From Diospyros lotus (taxonomy: Eukaryota; Streptophyta; Magnoliopsida; Ericales; Ebenaceae), in NCBI RefSeq assembly GCF_014633365.1, contig NC_068338.1, forward strand, positions 14,766,616-14,830,615: a stretch of 64,000 nt of DNA, in the 5' to 3' direction. Below, piece by piece: positions 11,641 through 22,833 of the stretch. The translations under genes and the position numbers were made by a program. Under the pieces are notes generated by a model, which was given only the letters and a program-made list of their open reading frames with translations, ran no database searches and was not told the origin of the DNA. Positions within the stretch are counted from its first letter, which is position 1. Every line of letters starts with the position of its first letter.

Positions 11641-12560
11641 AATTTGAGATGGAGTTTATGTACTCTAATCATGTCTGGATCTTGATAGATTCGCCTGAGG
11701 AAATTATTCATATCGGTGTAAATGGATCTTCAAGAGAAATATCAGTTTAGATGGACAAGTTTCGACCTATAAGGCTCGATTGGTGGCAAAGGCTTATCGT
11801 TAGCGTCAATGTGTTAACTATGATGAGACTTCCTCACCAGTTGTAATACTTAAGTCCATCAATATGATGTCAGTTATCATTACTTACTATGACTATGAGA
11901 TCTGGAAGATGAACATCAAGATGACTTTTTTGAATGGATTTCTTAAAGAAGAGATCTATATGAAACAATCAAGTGGATTTGAGTATGTCAATCCACATCA
12001 GGTGTGTTTGCTGAAAAGATCAATTTGTGGTCTGAAGCAAGCATCGAGGAGTTAAAACGTCTGTTTTAATCATGAGATCAAAGGGTTTGGTTTCTTGAGA
12101 AAAATCCAGATAAACTATGTGTATATAAGAAGGCTAGTGGGAGCAACATTGTGTTCCTAGTCTTGTATGTAGATCATATTCTAATTATGGATAACAGTGT
12201 GGACATGATGATGTCTACGAAAGCCTGATTGTCTAGAGTATTCTCCATGACGGATATGGGAGATGCTACCTATATTTTGGGGATTAGACTTTATAAAGAT
12301 AAAGTCAAGAAATTGATATGTCTCTCCCAGAGTTTGTATATAGAAAAGATGCTAAAGGGGTTTAGCATGTTAAATACTAAGAAGAGACAATTGCCTATCC
12401 GAGTTGGAGTTCATTTCTCTAAGGAGATGTCCCCTAATACTCATGAAAAAAGGGATCGTATAAGTAAGGTATCTTATGCTTCGACGGTTGGGAGCCTTAT
12501 GTATGCAGTGATATGTAAGATGCCAGATATTACATACATATGAGTGTTGTAAGTTGATAT
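11641..12560 (+). pseudogene. copia element A reverse transcriptase (decayed)
   Basis: RVT_2 motifs are present: KWIF (about 11725), YDYEIWKMNIKMTFLNGFL, EEIYMKQSSGFE, VCLLKRSICGLKQASRS, then after stops LVLYVDHILIMD at about 12160-12185. The catalytic YVDD box reads YVDH, losing one metal-binding Asp. MGDATYILGIRLYKDK and IEKMLKGFSM follow. The gene has at least five stops or frameshifts. Confidence 0.85.
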
Positions 12561-13196
12561 CAGTCTGATCCCGATGATAGTCATTAGATCACAATGAAAC
12601 ATATTCTGAAGTACTTGTAAATGAATAAAGATATGCTGCTTATTTATGGAGGGGGTGATTTCCATGTAGATGGATTCACTGATTCATATTTTCAATCAAA
12701 TGTTAATGATCGCAAATCCACATCTGCTTTTGTATATCTCTTGAATTGTGGAGTTGTGAGCTGAAAAAGTACCAAGCAGACAATCATAACAGATTCAACA
12801 ATGGAAGCCAAGGATGTTACGGCATGTGATGCTGCTAAGGAAATTGTTTGGATCCGAAAGTTTCTTTTGGAGATTGATGTGGTTCCATCCATTCAATCAT
12901 CACTACTTTTGTATTCTGACAACAATGGAGTGATAGCACAAGCGAAGCAACGCAGGTCTCATCAAAAGTCCAAATACATTAAACGTTAGTTTCATTTGAT
13001 TTGAGAGATTATAACACGTGGGGACATGTAGCTATAGAGAATAGATTCAACAGATAATGTAGCTAACCCACTCACCAAGATTATGACTCAATCACAACTG
13101 GATCGACATCTTGAGAAGATAAGTATCTGATTTTTGCCGATGGTGGAGCATTAGTTGTAGATTTATTGTAAATTAACATTATTGTAAGTGGGAGAT
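12561..13196 (+). pseudogene. copia element A RNase H and polypurine tract
   Basis: RNase H text: VDGFTDSYFQSNVNDRKSTS, STMEAKDVTACDAAKEIVWIRKFL, LYSDNNGVIAQAK, RSHQKSKYIKR and NPLTKIMTQSQLDRHLEK. The first active-site Asp context (usually D-S-D) reads D-S-Y. The region ends with the polypurine tract AAGTGGGAGATTG (13186-13198), which primes plus-strand synthesis in the family and abuts the 3' LTR. Confidence 0.8.
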
Positions 13197-14617
13197 TGTT
13201 AATATTGTGTGCCCTAATGCTAGATTTGGATGACATCTAGCGGGCTTGTATTAAATGCATTCATCATATCTTTTGTAAAACCAATAGAAGGTAAGGTTTT
13301 CTTTATTCATATTTTCTCCAATCAATTATATGAATGAGTCCCTAGATCTTCTATCGAAGAATCTTATTCTCAAGGTGTTGAGACTATGTAACAGGATTAT
13401 CTGATAACATAACTTCTTAAATTATTCTTAATCCTTAGATTCTTTGGATGGGGACTCCGATTAATTGAATATGGAAAAGCATAGAGGATACTACCTCATT
13501 TAGTATGGGGATACTGATGAGAGGATGGTGTGTCACACGTCATATGATATGAGATGTTGCTAGTAGACCTGTGGGTGGTCGTTGGAGAATGATCAGCCAA
13601 ATGTGACGTCGATGATTGACCACATGGCTTGGTGGATAATAGTCGTGTCTTTAGGTTGTGATGGTGTGTTAATACTTAGACTTGAACCAACATGGTTGTT
13701 TTGTGTATTGGTGTGCGGGATTTTCTAATGAGTCGAACCATTCAATTGATCGCTGCTAGGCGCTATTCAGAAACTCTTGGATTGTCATTCAGATTTGGAA
13801 AAATTTTATTAATGGCTCAAGGAGTTGACCAGTATCAAAAGGGTTTCAGTATTATTCAATTGCTAACTAATAGTGAACCTAAAAAGTCACACACTGTATT
13901 GTGTTGCATTTGGTATCGACATCGTGTGCTTGAAATGTCTCTAGAAGTGGTTGGTCAAAAGTTGACTATGGGCCACCCAACAGCCTCACAATAATTGGGC
14001 TTCCACATGGCACAAAATTGTGAGGCTGGTGGGGGTGGGCGGCGGACGTGAATTTGTATTAGAATTGGGGAAAAAAATAATAATGGAGAAAGTGGAAGAT
14101 TAAAGAAATGATGATGGAAAAAGTGGAAGATTAAATTATTAAGAAAGTGAGAGAGAATTATTAAAAAGAAGCAGAAGGTCTTTTGTTTCTATTATTTCTT
14201 CTTCTTCTCTCGCGATGGCTTCTTCTTCTTTTGCTAGTTCCTCTGAAAACTTTATGCTGCTAGAAAATTATGTGAAGGTCACACATATAATCTTGATACG
14301 CGAGTGCTAGTGATATGCGAAACTTCTGTGTCTAGCACAAGAAGAGGTGACCAAAACGGTACCTTACTGCATACTAAGTGTGGGCCGACTAAGACCACCA
14401 CATAATACGATTTTTGTACAGAGACTGAATCCACCTAGTACGGTTTTTGTACTAGGTGGATTTAGTCTCAGTATAAAAATCGTTTTTGTACTCCATCCCT
14501 CTATTAGACAGCATGTATAAATTTATTTTTATTCATTTGATGAATATGGCGTGTATATTATATTCCGTTACATGTATTTGATACACAGTAAAAATTTTAT
14601 TTTTGCCCATACCGCCA
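13197..14617 (+). repeat. 3' LTR of copia element A
   Basis: Begins TGTTAATATTGTGTGCCC right after the polypurine tract and ends near ACCGCCA, the end shared with the LTR of element E. At about 1.42 kb it is longer than E's LTR (937 bp). The extra length lies mostly in the 3' third, which carries a long hairpin (14407-14483). Homologous LTR pieces occur at 7300, 24872 and 28868. Confidence 0.75.
14407..14483. repeat. Long imperfect hairpin inside the copia A LTR
   Basis: Two 35-base arms (14407-14441 and 14449-14483) are inverted repeats with three mismatches around a 7-base loop. The inner 19 bases have a single mismatch (arm ends ATCCACCTAGTAC / GTACTAGGTGGAT). Confidence 0.85.
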
Positions 14618-14621
14618 TATA

Positions 14622-15681
14622 TTATCGATTCCCTTCACTTCCTAGAGGAAGTCTAAATCTAGGAAGAAAAAAATAAAGGTTCTTAGGGCAAGGAGGGACA
14701 TGAGAAAGATTGAGTCGAAAGGTAAGGAGGTAGTTGGCAAGGGTAAATATTATTTTTGCTGGAAGAAGGGTCAATGGAAGAGAAATTGCCCTGACTATCT
14801 TAGAAACTTGAAGATCAACCGTTAGGAAAGTCAAGGTATTTTTTCTTCTTTGTGTGTTATTGAGATTAATTTCACGATTGGTCAATACCCTACTTCGTGG
14901 ATTATTGATTCTGGTGCTACATCTCATATTTGATTGTTCGCGCAAGATCTTAATTGAAGTAGGATACTTGGGAAGCGTGAGGTGGTTCCGAAGGTTGGAA
15001 ATGGAGTAACAGTTGTTGCATTAGCCATAGGAACTACTTCTGTACTTTTACCTTTTGGACATGTGTTGTATTTATATGACTGTTTACATGTACCGAATGC
15101 TATAAGAAATATTTTGTCTATTCCTAAGCTTGTACAACAAAATTAAAAATTATCTTTTGCCAACAATTGTTGTTACATTCATTATGGTAATGAGTGTGTG
15201 AACAAAGCTATAATGGTGAACGGTCTATATTTTCTGGAATCACATGAATGTGAACATAGTCAGTAAATAGTTGCTAGCACTAGGACCACATTAAAAGAGA
15301 AACGTTCTCAAGATAATCACATTAATCCTATGAAATTGTGGCACCTTAGGCTAGGTCATATCAACAAGAGTCGACTAACAAAGTTAGCTCAGTGTGGGTT
15401 TATTTTTTTTATTTAGGTTCCAAACCCAAGGTAACTTGTGAGTCATGTATTCTTAAGAAAATTACCAAGTCTCCTTTTATTGGTCAAGGGAAAAGAGCTA
15501 TTGAATTATTAGGGTTGATACATATAGATGTGTGTAGGCCCATAAATGTTATGGCTCAGAATGGTTATGTCTAGTTTGTGACTTTTACAAATAATTTATC
15601 TAGGTATGGTTACATGTACTTAATGAAGTCCAAGTATAAAGTCTTGAAAAGTTCAAAGAATTCAAAAAAGATAAGAGTATC
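14622..15681 (+). pseudogene. copia element B, part 1: gag end, protease, integrase start
   Basis: Same family as element A, but the 5' LTR and most of gag are missing. The sequence enters abruptly near the zinc knuckle (YFCWKKGQWKRNC, 14750-14790; the first Cys is replaced by Tyr). The protease motif SWIIDSGATSH is intact at about 14899-14931, unlike A and C. Then come GLYFLESH, KLWHLRLGHINKSRLTKLAQ, CESCILKKITKSPFIGQGK and the first integrase block (IHIDVCRPINVMAQNGYV). It is interrupted at 15681 by the 7.1-kb gypsy insertion and resumes at 22834. Confidence 0.85.
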
Positions 15682-16354
15682 TGTTATGGGCGATCTCCGA
15701 GAATCAGCTAACGGGCTGGACCCTGTCCCGCAGGGCGAACCCAAAATACCCAAGGCCCAATAGGCCGGTCGGAATTCCTTAGAGGCCCGCCAGGCCCAGA
15801 GATCGAGAACCACCAATGAAGAGTCTCACGGTAAAAAGTTGGTCGCTTGAAGACAGCGAGCTCGCCCTAAGCGAGCTCGCTCGGAACAGCATCCCAGCAT
15901 CACAACATCACGACTTCAGCTTCGCCGAAAGACGCACCAAAGATTAGAACAGCTAGAAGACCGCGAGATAATCGGAAGCGATATACACCTGCCTATCAGA
16001 AGTAATTCAAATCCCTGAAGACAAGGAACCTATCCCTGATATTCTGAACGATAAGGAAAGCGCCATCAACGAAATAGACTCCTTCCATACTTAGAACTGA
16101 TTCGAATTGTAAACAACACGACTCTATTTATAGAGGAGGATACGCCACTGTAAAAGGATCGATGACTGAATTACATATCGTGACTCTGCCAGAATAGCTA
16201 GAGAACAGTCGTGGACTAGGCATGATTCGGGCCGAACCACGTAAAAATCTTGTGTGCTTCTTATTTGTTCTTTTGCTTCTGTTCCTTATTCTTCTACACC
16301 TGTTATTGCATTGTGGGTTCTTGAACTCCGGTTGACGATTCTCGTACGTCAACA
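15682..16354 (+). repeat. 5' LTR of the Retand-like element
   Basis: Starts TGTTATGGGCGATCTCCGAG and ends CGTACGTCAACA (TG...CA). A TATA-like CTATTTATAGAGG lies at about 16123. It differs from the 3' LTR by scattered substitutions and a short extra segment near 15870. Confidence 0.9.
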
Positions 16355-16375
16355 TCTTGGTGCTAGAAGGAAGGG
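16355..16375 (+). other. Primer-binding-site region
   Basis: Directly after the LTR end CAACA comes TCTTGGTGCTAGAAGG. Its position two to three bases after the LTR is right for a tRNA primer site, but I cannot assign the tRNA with confidence. It is not the initiator-Met type used by the copia elements here. Confidence 0.5.
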
Positions 16376-16397
16376 GGGCCCACACTGATCGATAGCA

Positions 16398-17065
16398 ATG
16401 GCAAGAGGAAGGAATGCACGAAGCTCTGATGCAATCGCCGATTTGCCGGGAAAATCGTCACAACCAACCTCACGACGATCTACCTGTCGGAGGGTCCGTT
16501 GCCCCAGCAACGGAAACTTTGGTTCCACTAATTACCAGAGTCACTGCAGGACTGCCCTCGCGGGCTCCGGCTCAACCTGCCACCCTAACCGTCGGAGCAG
16601 AGGCGATTCAGGCCTGGCAGCAACGTCAGGAGGCACTGGAAAACACCGTAAGGCAGCTCGCTGAAGCGGTCAGGGCCCTTGCCCGGGCCCAGCCGCAAAC
16701 GGTCCCGAGACAACCAGAGCCACCTTCAACCCAGAAGGGAATCACGAACTGCTAGCTGTAAATTTGGACCTACTGGAGGAAGCAAGAGACATAGCTCGTT
16801 TAAAGATCGTCGTATACCAACAAAGGGTAGTGCGTTACTATAACAGAAAAGTCCGGATCAGGCATTATAAAGTTGGAGATCGCGTACTGCGCTTAATACT
16901 TCCCGCAGCTCGGAAAGCCAGTGACGGCACGCTTGGCCCAAACTGGGAAGGACCCTTTGTCATCCACAAATACTTGGGCAACGGAGCGTACATCTAGCCA
17001 ACATAGACGGGGCTGTCCTCCAGCGAGCCTGGAACGCGGAGCACCTCCGCCCCTACTATCAGTAA
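16398..17065 (+). pseudogene. gypsy gag start fused to integrase C-terminus
   Basis: A gag-like start (ATG 16398) is followed in a shifted frame by a coil with WQQRQEALENTVRQLAEAV (16611-16670). Near 16735 the sequence passes directly into the extreme C-terminus of a gypsy integrase: LDLLEEARDIARLK, VRYYNRKVRIRHYKVGDRVL and GPNWEGPFVIHKYLGNGAYI. One further frame change leads to LQRAWNAEHLRPYYQ and a stop at 17063. That tail is the standard end of Tat/Athila-type Pol. The junction marks a deletion of several kilobases of gag-pol. Confidence 0.85.
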
Positions 17066-17204
17066 AAGTGTTTATTTTTGCCTATGTTTCATGTTACAAT
17101 TATTTAAGCTCGATTGAGATTAATAAATTTTTGCCTGATCAATTTTACTGCACTTTGTTGTCTGTTCTCCACCACAACATCTTAACATTTTCGAGGGAAG
17201 GGTA
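17066..17204 (+). other. Untranslated spacer after Pol
   Basis: Noncoding sequence between the Pol stop and the tandem-repeat block. Nothing else is recognised. Confidence 0.4.
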
Positions 17205-17800
17205 AAAACCATGGTTTGCGAGCTGAGGCCCATTCATCTTAGTCGACGGGCTATGGTTTGTGGCTGATCTGAGCATTCCTCTTGGCCCTCCCCCAGGTCG
17301 TGGTTTGCTAGCTGAGGCTCATTCATCTTGACCCAATGTCACGATTTGGCGCCTACCTAGGCAACCACTTCCATCTCAAGTGAAGGGATCACTAGCTGAG
17401 ACCCATTTCATCCCCAATACGGTCATGATCTGCAGTCTACCTAGGCCCCCCCCCCCCTCGAGCCAACCACGGAAGAACCATGGTATGTTAGCTGAGGCCG
17501 CTATGCGACCTACCTGGACATATATCTTGGTTGGGTCTTCAACTTCCATGCAAAAACTTATGGAAGAGCCATGGTATGTTAGCTGAGGCCGCTATGCGAC
17601 CTACCTGGACATATATCTTGGCTGGATCTTCAACTCCTACACGAGTTTACAAGAAAAGCCCTGATGTGTTAGCTGAGATCGCTCCGCGACCTACCTGGAC
17701 ATGTATCTTGGCTATGTCTTCAACTTTTTCGCGGAAATATATCTCCCACAGGAAGCTCGTCTCGAGCCGCAGCCCGTTAGCTGAGATCGTGAAATGGTCT
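17205..17800 (+). repeat. Tandem repeats in the 3' region of the Retand-like element
   Basis: Six to seven diverged units of about 90 bp, each with GTTAGCTGAG(G/A)CCGCT or TAGCTGAGRC, then CGACCTACCTGGACATATAT and a TCTTCAACT stretch. The best-preserved pair starts at 17478 and 17569 (91 bp apart). Units before 17470 are more diverged. Retand-type elements are known for such amplified repeats between pol and the 3' LTR. Confidence 0.85.
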
Positions 17801-19093
17801 ATGCAGGCGTATGATTCGGCCAAGTTGCGATACAACTCTCTCTATGTTTGCAACAGCTTGTTTTGGTTTTATAAGTTATTTCAACAGCAGATCATTTATC
17901 CTCTCGACGAACTGATTAAAGCGGCTAAAGTTTATTTACGACCTGCTACTCAACTAGGCAAAGCTTTCGAGACAAGCAACCTGTGACCTACAATCAAAGA
18001 TTTATCCTTAAAAAATAATCATTCTGAGAAACTCTTTAAGATCACAGGATTAATTCAAAGCGAACATCGTTTTATTACAAGAAGGTATTTGATACAAGAA
18101 TTTTCTACCAAACTACAACATGAAGGAATGAAGCCTAAACAAACTAGAGGATAACCAGAGTCCACAATAATCTCTGGCCTCCCCCGAAAGCAAGAAAAAT
18201 ACAGTTTGCCGGACCCCAAGAGGCTCAGCAGTCTTCAAGCTTTAGCCGCGCGATCCAACAATCTTCAGCTTTGACCAAGCGATCGGCAATCTTCTTCGTC
18301 CCACATTCGACAGAAAAGGAAGAAGAAGATTGTCAGACCGCTTGGCCGCAGCTGAAATATCGGAGTACAGCGAGCAGCCTCACGCCTGCAAGAACATTCC
18401 ACTAAGCAACCCAGAATAAACATGCCTTGGTAGCTTGAAAACAAATGGGGTATTTATAAGCCCCGTCCTGGAACAAAGGGGGACGCACGATCAAAACCAT
18501 GAAAAGCGGGGTCGTAATGGTAGCCCTCGTTCCCAGGTCTGCTGACTATTCCCGGAGTCCAAAAGTTGTTCCCAAGGATATGGCAAGTCCCAAGACAACG
18601 GTCCAACTTCGTAAAGCAAAGGATAGGTCATCGGCGAATTAAACCTTAGCTCCCAGATCAAATGACGAACTGCGAGATGGGGGATGCGAGGTAAGGGGAT
18701 GCGAGGTTGAGCATTGAGCTGGGCCAATATCCGAAGCGTTGCGAGGTGCGAGCTCCTTAACGGGTCTTTGAACAGCCGATAACGAGCTCGCAGTGCAGAA
18801 ATTTCGAAATGACCCAAAGCCAATTCAAAGCCCGCTCCAACATAACCTAACATCTCTACTCGATACATCAGGTTTAAGTTCCACTTCTCCAAAATTTTGA
18901 TTGAGTTTACTTTGATTATTTATGAAGCTCTCTAAAGTTGCACCCTGAAGCCCGACCCGCCGAGACTTAAGCTACCAAGACCCAAAAGCTCGACCAAATC
19001 TGAGCTCGAAGAAAAAACCAAAGAGATACAAAAGCATTGGGGTTTCATTGAAACATAAATGTCATACAAAAAAAAAGGAAGGGGAGAAAAACC
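17801..19093. other. Internal noncoding part of the Retand-like element
   Basis: No coding frame with recognisable homology. Positions 18190-18420 are rich in CGATCCAACAATCTTC-like repeats, and 18430-18470 carries TATTTATAAGCCCCG, which read on the minus strand could serve the antisense ORF region. The minus-strand frame 18491-18892 has no known domain. Confidence 0.4.
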
Positions 19094-21385
19094 CTAGCTA
19101 GATGGGGGAGCCACGGTTTCATGAGGAAGGCCAGCAGCATCTTGAGTAAGAGGGGTAGCTTCGGTCTGATCAGGTTGAGTGAAAGTCCCAACAGCCTCTC
19201 ATTCAGCTGCCTCAGCTGCATACCTTGCGAACTCTTCCACGGCATCATCACCAAAGAAAGAGACGTCCAGCTCGGGGTGAACTGTCCACAAAGTATACAG
19301 AAACTCGATTGAATTTTCTGAGGCAGCCTCTTCGAGCTCTCGGGTCACCCGAGCTCCAACCTCGATTTCTTTCCGCACGAGCTCCTCCTTGAACTTTTCC
19401 AACTCGCGAGCAACAGCTTCAGCTCGCTCCTCGGCCGACCTCTGTGCCTTCCTGCTTTCCTCCAGCTCCTCCGAAGCTTCCTTAAGCTTCATGTTATAAC
19501 TGGAAAAGGCCTCGGCATATGTGGATTTCTCTTTAAAGAGCTCATCCTCAGCTTCCCTCTTAGCCTCCTCGGCTACCTGGACGCGGTCCGCAAGCCCCTC
19601 CTGGTGACTCCGCATCTTCCGAGTCTCCTCCGTCAGATAGAAGAGGCCATCTTGCAACTTCTTCTTATCCTCCTTGAGGTCCCTCACAAGAGTCGCAAGC
19701 CTCTCCTTCTCCTTCAGGAGGACAGAAAGCTCATCCGCTTGTTTGATGCAGCTGAGGACAGACTGAAAGGCAAAACAAAACGTGTAAACTTGCAAACAAA
19801 AGGAACGGCGAAGATATGAAAAACAAGGAAAGCTTACCAAGAGGCCGTGACGAGCAGAAAATAGTGGGAGTCTTTCTCCCGTAACACTCTCCCTCTCCAA
19901 GGCCTGGGCAGAATTCCCAAGGACTCGGTTCAGGTTGTCCAAAAGGAGGTCGAAGTATACTCCCCCTGCAGAAACCTCTTGGGCCGCAGAGTCCGAAGGA
20001 GTGGCAGCCTTTATCTTCTTCTCGGCTTGGCTCTTTGTAGTAGGAGACAAAGTCGATGGAGCCTTCCTCTTGCTCCCAGAAGCTGAGGCAGTTTGACCTT
20101 CGGCCCGAGCCTTCCCATGAGCAGGTATGGCCACAACCACCTCGGGGTCGTTGGTCGTGACTGTCTCTGGGGCGGGTAGAGCAGATGGAATCACCGGAGG
20201 ATCGGCCGCAGGTACTATGGACCCTTCAAACCCGGTGCATCCACCCGAGCCTGCGAGGTCGGAGCTGAAGGAATTGTAGCAGAGGTCGCCGCCGACTTGC
20301 CGCGCGGGGCATACTTCAGTTTTATTGTCTTCGGCATCGATGGACCGGCCTGTTCTTCTCGATCACCTTCGTCCGAGCTCGCACCCAAGTCAATCTATTC
20401 AAGGGCGGACTTAACGTCCTTCCTCTCCCAGACCCCTATCCTCTTCTTGTCTATCTTCTTTACGTTAAGGGAGGGGGCGAGCCCGAACTTGCGAAGCAGG
20501 TCACCAGAAGGCTTGATGTCGTCGGCGTCCGTCTTCAGAGCCGCAACACTCTCGAGTAGCTCAACCTCGTCCTTGGTCAAGCTGGGCTTTTCACCAAAGG
20601 TATCTGAAAAAGAAAGCAGTTAGTCAAAAGAAGGGAAAAGCATGAAAGACAAGGATATGAGCTCGCTTACTGGGACATTGAACGAAGTCGTAGCTCGTGA
20701 GCTCGTGAAGAGAAATGCAAGAGGCAAAAAACCACCGTGCCTTATATGCCCCTACGTTGGACTTCCCCTTTTCCTTACCTTTTGGCAGGAGATCTTTATA
20801 TTTGGACCTACGAGCTGTGAGATAGTACAGCCCACTACCTAAACTCTTGAAAGAGAAGAGGAACCTAATGATCCTAGGGGATGGAGGCTCAAGGCCTGCC
20901 CTCTTAAAAAGGAGAGCTAATGAAGAAAGTTGGGTGTAGGAGTTTGGGGTGAGCTGGAAAGGTGAAAGTCTCAGGTCGTTCAGGAGGGCTATCAAGTAAG
21001 GAAGGACTGGAAACCTAAAACCAGATTCTAGATGTTGAAGGCTCAGAGCAATGAACCATTTAGGGGGGTTGGCAGCATGGTCCTCAAGAGAAGGAACCAT
21101 GGCACTGGAGCTCGAAGGGAAGCTATACTCCCTAACCCATGAATTGAGCTCGCTGAAGGTCACGTTTGAAGGATGATGCTCGAACACCTCGCGGGCGCTT
21201 CGGTTATCCTCAGACCGCTGAGACGAAGCAGCAAAGACAGACGAAGAGAGTTCCCGAGCACCCCCATTTCGCCGAGAGGAGAGCTCTTGAACAGTCTCTT
21301 CCCACCCTTCGCATGGTTCCGAAGAAGTCGGAGTGTCCATGTCTCCTATCTTGTAGTCACGGCGCCTATGACCTGAGAGGGACAT
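19094..21385 (-). pseudogene. Spliced antisense ORF (putative gypsy-type transposon protein) in the Retand-like element
   Basis: Start ATG at 21385 (MSLSGHRRRDYKIGDMDTPT). Exon 1 (21385-20671) carries the PF04195-like domain: WFIALSLQHLESGFRFPVLP, LRLSPFQLTPNSYTQLSSLA, LFKRAGLEPPSPRIIRF, ARWFFA. Intron 1 is 20604-20670 (GTAAGC...TTTTTCAG). Exon 2 (20603-19838) is basic and low-complexity (SGSKRKAPSTLSP). Intron 2 is 19763-19837 (GTAAGC...TTTCAG). Exon 3 is a long coiled coil (KEKERLATLVRDLKEDKKKL onward), then VHPELDVSFFGDDAVEEF, ending with TAG at 19094-19096. Damage: a stop at about 20395, a frame change near 20218, and TGA at 19199. The 75- and 67-bp introns with clean GT-AG signals suggest it was once spliced. 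The function of this family is not established. Confidence 0.8.
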
Positions 21386-22153
21386 CTTCGACAAAATTAG
21401 AGTCAGGTCACCGAAAGCCGACCAGTACTCGCGAGATAAAAAAAAAAAAAAAAGCACTAAGGACTCCCCCATTCAATCAGGTCACGCAAGATCCGCAAAA
21501 TAAGGACACTTCCTAAAGCAAATGGGGGGGTGGAGGGAGCTGGACATTCCAGCCCGAAAGATATCTAAATGCAAGACGAGCTCGCTTCTACAGTCGCGAG
21601 CCAAAAAGGGGCAAACGACGCTCTGAAACTGGAAAAAGACAACCATCACGAAGAAGGCAGTACGCGAGTAGGGCTGAAGTGCAGCTAACCAAAAGGCGAA
21701 TTAAAAGAGTTGGAACTTACCGAAAAAATAGCAGGCGAGTGGTGCCGGAGTCGGGAATGGTAGCAAAGGCACCCAAAAACCAAGAAGGCGATCGTAACCG
21801 ATGCTGAGCGCGAAGACGGAAGAAAAAGCCTTTGCACAAGCAAAAATTCGAAATGACAAATGAAGAGGGAAGAAGGAAGCCTCTGCCCGTTATTTATACC
21901 TTTTACTCGAAAGATCTCGGCCGTCGGATCAGAAAATGGCTCATGGCATGCCCCAAGTAAATCGGCCACACGATATCTCGTGGGGCCCACAGGCATAATC
22001 ACGCGCAGTAATGGGAAAGTGCGCACATTAAAAGCGGTATGGACAAGACGTGCCATTCGAAATGTTTCTCGAGGAAGGGACGGTAGATAGTCCGAAACGC
22101 GGATAAACAGGTCACGATAACTAAAACAGCTCTCAGTCCGTAGCTCGCACTAA
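21386..22153. other. Possible promoter side of the antisense ORF
   Basis: Noncoding 768 bp between the antisense start codon and the 3' polypurine tract. On the minus strand a TATA-like GGTATAAATAACGG occurs at about 21902-21888, some 500 bp upstream of the antisense ATG, so a dedicated antisense promoter is possible. This is inference. Confidence 0.4.
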
Positions 22154-22168
22154 GAGCTGGGGGGCTTA
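22154..22168 (+). other. Polypurine tract of the Retand-like element
   Basis: AGAGCTGGGGGGCTTA lies directly before the 3' LTR start TGTTATGGGC. Position and purine content fit the plus-strand primer site. Confidence 0.75.
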
Positions 22169-22828
22169 TGTTATGGGCGATCTCCGAGAATCAGCTAACG
22201 GGCTGGACCCGATCCCGCAGGGTGAACCCAAAATACCCAAGGCCTAATAGGCCGGCCGGAATTCCTTAGAGGCCTGCCAGGCCCAGAGATCGAGAACCAC
22301 CAATGAAGAGTCTCACGATAAATAGTCAGGTAGCTTGAAGAGAGCGAGCTCGCCCTCGGAACAGCATCCCAGCATCCAACATCACGACTTCAGCTTCGCC
22401 GAAAGATGCACCAAAGATTAGAACAGCCAGAAGACCGCGAGATAATCGGAAGCGATATACACCTGCCTATCAGAAGTAATTCAAATCCATGAAGACAAGG
22501 AACCTATCCCTGATATTCCGAACGATAAGGAAAGCGCCATCAACGGAATAGACTCCTTCCATACTTAGAACTGATTCGAATTGTAAACAACACGACTCTA
22601 TTTATAGAGGAGGATACGCCACTGTAAAAGGATCGATGACTGAATTACATACCGTGACTCTGCCAGAATAGCCAGAGAACAGTCGTGGACTAGGCATGAT
22701 TCGGGCCGAACCACGTAAAAATCTTGTGTGCCTCTTGTTTGTTCTTTTGCTTCTATTCCTTATTCTTTGGCACCTGTTATCGCATTGTGGGTTCTTAAAC
22801 TCCAGTTGACGGTTCTCATACGTCAATA
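22169..22828 (+). repeat. 3' LTR of the Retand-like element
   Basis: 660 bp, directly repeated with 15682-16354. The last bases are CAATA instead of CAACA, so the terminal CA has mutated to TA. The target duplicate GTATC follows at 22829-22833. Confidence 0.9.
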
Positions 22829-22833
22829 GTATC

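Larger units (their letters stand above)
15682..22828 (+). mobile_element. Retand-like Ty3/gypsy element, internally deleted, TSD GTATC
   Basis: Two direct LTRs (15682-16354 and 22169-22828), a 5-bp duplication GTATC (15677-15681 and 22829-22833) and a 3' polypurine tract define an intact insertion inside copia B. The interior retains only a gag N-terminal piece fused to the C-terminal end of integrase, then tandem repeats, then a spliced antisense ORF. Protease, RT, RNase H and most of integrase are absent, so it could only have moved in trans. An integrase tail of this kind, 3' tandem repeats and an antisense extra ORF are features known from the Tat lineage, particularly Retand elements. 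The lineage assignment is inference. Confidence 0.9.
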
